Assembly: GCF_021735925.1 (NCBI RefSeq)
Contig: NZ_WMEA01000001.1
Span: forward strand, 2,324,001 to 2,388,000
Length of the DNA stretch: 64,000 nt
Direction: 5' to 3'
DNA from: Loktanella sp. M215
GTDB lineage: Bacteria; Pseudomonadota; Alphaproteobacteria; Rhodobacterales; Rhodobacteraceae
The stretch's first letter is position 1, and each line of letters starts with the position of its first letter. The notes beneath the pieces are model-generated. The model saw only the letters and a list, made by a program, of their open reading frames with translations, was not told the origin of the DNA and did no database searches. This document shows, one piece after another, positions 62,453 through 64,000 of this stretch. The position numbers and the translations under genes are program-made.

Positions 62453-63533
62453 ACTCAGGGTGCAACTCAAGGGCGTCCATCGCGTCCGCAAGACGCTCGC
62501 CGGCGGCACATTGGTCGAGTACCACTATGCATGGCGCGGTGGTCCCCGGATTTGGGATAAATCGATGGCCTATGGCCAGAACTCGATCGAATACGTCGAG
62601 GCCTTCCGGCATGCCACTATGGCGCGCACGGTGACGAAAGGGACGTTCCAAGACATCATCAATGAATTCTTTGGCTCAAGTGAGTTTGCCAAGCTGGGAG
62701 ACCGGACGAAGAAGGATAATTGGGGCAATGTCGCTCGCAAGGGTGGCATCGAGGAGGAATTCGGCAAGGCTCCGATTGCTGCATTCGAGGACAAGCGGAT
62801 CCGACAGGAGATCCTACGATGGCGTGACAAGTTCACGTCTGGAACAGGCGACAACCTGATGTCCACGATGCAGCGGATCGTCTCTTTCGCCCACGAACGG
62901 GGTCTGCTTTCCGAGCATTACTTGCTGAGGATCAAAAAGCAGGTGAAGTCGAACCGGGCCAGCATCATCTGGACACAAGCGGAGATCGATCTGATGGTAA
63001 AGGATGCCCCTCGCTATGTGAGCAGGATTCTGATCGCAGCGGTAGAAACCGGATTGCGTCCGGGTGATCTGCAGATGCTACAGCGATCCGATTTTCAGAA
63101 GTCAAACAGCAATGACGGGCGCATCATTTTGAAAACGCGGAAGAGCCGCGGCAAAAACTATGCTACAGTGCCAGTCAGTTGGCGTATGGCCGCTCTGATT
63201 GCGAAACTTCCGTTTGACCAAGGCCGGATTATCACTGCCGCAGATGGCAAGGATTTCGAGAATTCGGATTCAATGGGCCGTGCGATCACAGAGTGGCGGG
63301 ATCGCCTCGGGATCCGAAAGGAATTACGCTTGTACGATGCCAGGGGCACTGCCGTCACAAGATTGCTCAGGGCGGGATGTAACCTTGCTGAGCTCGCAAG
63401 TCATATGGGGTGGGGTTATCAACACGCAGCACAGATGGTCGAAAAGTATGCGGCACTTGACCCGGACATGACGGATGGCGTTCGGGAAAAGGTAGAACGG
63501 CGGGAGAGGCTTGACGCAGAGAAGGATTCCTAA
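62445..63533 (+). CDS. Tyrosine-type site-specific integrase
   Basis: About 362 residues. A GTG at 62445 is preferred as start because the family N-terminus (KLRVQLKGVHRVRKTLAGG, YHYAWRGGP) begins there. The catalytic region has AVETGLRPGDLQMLQRSDF (first Arg), LYDARGTAVTRLL (the HxxR box reads YDAR) and MGWGYQHAAQMVEKYAAL (His/Trp box and Tyr). It is uninterrupted, so it is probably active for the island whose right end lies near here. It overlaps the convergent PIN gene's end. Confidence 0.9.
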   Translation: MAKLRVQLKGVHRVRKTLAGGTLVEYHYAWRGGPRIWDKSMAYGQNSIEYVEAFRHATMARTVTKGTFQDIINEFFGSSEFAKLGDRTKKDNWGNVARKGGIEEEFGKAPIAAFEDKRIRQEILRWRDKFTSGTGDNLMSTMQRIVSFAHERGLLSEHYLLRIKKQVKSNRASIIWTQAEIDLMVKDAPRYVSRILIAAVETGLRPGDLQMLQRSDFQKSNSNDGRIILKTRKSRGKNYATVPVSWRMAALIAKLPFDQGRIITAADGKDFENSDSMGRAITEWRDRLGIRKELRLYDARGTAVTRLLRAGCNLAELASHMGWGYQHAAQMVEKYAALDPDMTDGVREKVERRERLDAEKDS

Positions 63534-64000
63534 AGGAACTCGATATCAACGCGCGCCGCTGCAGCCAGCTTCGGCAAGCCAGACTTCGTAAGGTCCAAGA
63601 TGAACTCTGCCGTCGTGAACGGGGGGGCTTGGTACATTTTCCTGACCATCCTAAGCGACCGGGCGCCGTCCGACCTGAACAGTGTATAAGTATTCACCAG
63701 GAAGTCGTCAGCCGTCAGGGCTTCAATGTCGTATTCCTCAAGCTTGTCTGCGGGGAAGTCTCGCAGGTTCTCCGTCACAATGACCTGGGCGCCAGAACGG
63801 ATTGCAGCCGCGAGGACATGTCGGTCATTTCTATCGGGCAGTTCAATTACGTCTATGAACGGCTCATGACCTGTCACCAGGCAGTCATCGAAAACCTTGC
63901 GGATAATCGCCTCCTGTTTCCTTACGCTGCCCTCGAACTAGGGCTTGGTACTGATCACGCTCCGCGTCCACTCATCGAGGATCTGGTTCGTGAAACGCGC
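63530..64000 (-). pseudogene. PIN-domain (VapC-like) gene with internal stop, 5' end outside window
   Basis: The main part reads IDVIELPDRNDRHVLAAAIR, SGAQVIVTENLRDFPADKL, typical of PIN-domain RNases (the DxxDxHxxAAA and TxNxxDFP boxes). Upstream the same frame continues (ARFTNQILDEWTRSV) but is interrupted by a TAG at 63938-63940. A GTG start after the stop would give a 115-residue protein lacking the N-terminal catalytic Asp. It is probably non-functional. No antitoxin is visible in the window. Confidence 0.7.

Overview
The window looks like a high-GC alphaproteobacterial replicon, most likely Rhodobacterales (Roseobacter group). Signs are the protein relatives, a GAAC-N7-GAAC SOS box of the alphaproteobacterial type, an error-prone polymerase/SRAP gene set, and the typical small-ORF-plus-integrase arrangement at the right end. 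It is an accessory region: ordinary genes at the edges enclose layers of insertion sequences, plasmid/ICE remnants, phage remnants and defence genes.

Layout. 1-8.6 kb: a two-partner secretion operon (outer-membrane TpsB transporter, large filamentous-haemagglutinin-like TpsA exoprotein with GLUG and tandem MBG repeats, and a translationally coupled secreted caspase-like protein with Sel1 repeats). 8.7-13.5 kb: insertion-sequence scrap (IS1595, IS1380, intact IS5, ISAs1, a broken integrase) around two lower-GC uncharacterised genes. 13.6-16.2 kb: a plasmid/ICE-type trio (TOPRIM protein, a drastically shortened DnaN-like clamp, truncated ArdC). 16.6-17.9 kb: an intact IS3 element with an AAT target duplication.

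18.0-22.3 kb is the most interesting part: a four-gene, divergently organised, Pycsar-like defence locus. Leftward genes encode a double-domain class III nucleotide cyclase and an E2-like (HxN...Cys) protein with a cysteine-rich tail. Rightward genes encode a WYL-domain repressor and a cyclic-nucleotide-binding four-helix membrane effector. A 10-bp perfect inverted repeat in the divergent promoter overlaps the leftward -35 box. The proposed logic is infection, then cyclic nucleotide, then opening of the membrane effector, with the E2-like protein possibly modifying or priming the cyclase, by analogy with E2-carrying CBASS.

22.5-26.9 kb: a nested insertion (IS110 inside IS256 inside a decayed IS21) with an 8-bp target duplication. 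27.1-31.6 kb: SOS/translesion genes (SRAP, DUF427, Y-family polymerase, a UmuD homologue with Cys in place of the catalytic Ser, and a broken umuC). 32.7-35.3 kb: a complete IS21-type element. 35.3-43 kb: a decayed phage-like block (interrupted membrane genes, a broken phage-type phosphoesterase in two places, a putative regulator) with further IS scrap.

43.4-50.6 kb: an AddA-like helicase-nuclease and an AddB-like nuclease, divergent from an AAA ATPase whose 3' end is replaced by a degenerate integrase. 51.6-61.5 kb: a defence island with a HEPN-motif protein, a type I restriction-modification operon (hsdM-hsdS-HNH-hsdR) preceded by a small ribbon-helix-helix-like gene, and an AAA ATPase. 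62.2-64 kb: a tyrosine integrase with its small companion ORF and a broken PIN-domain gene.
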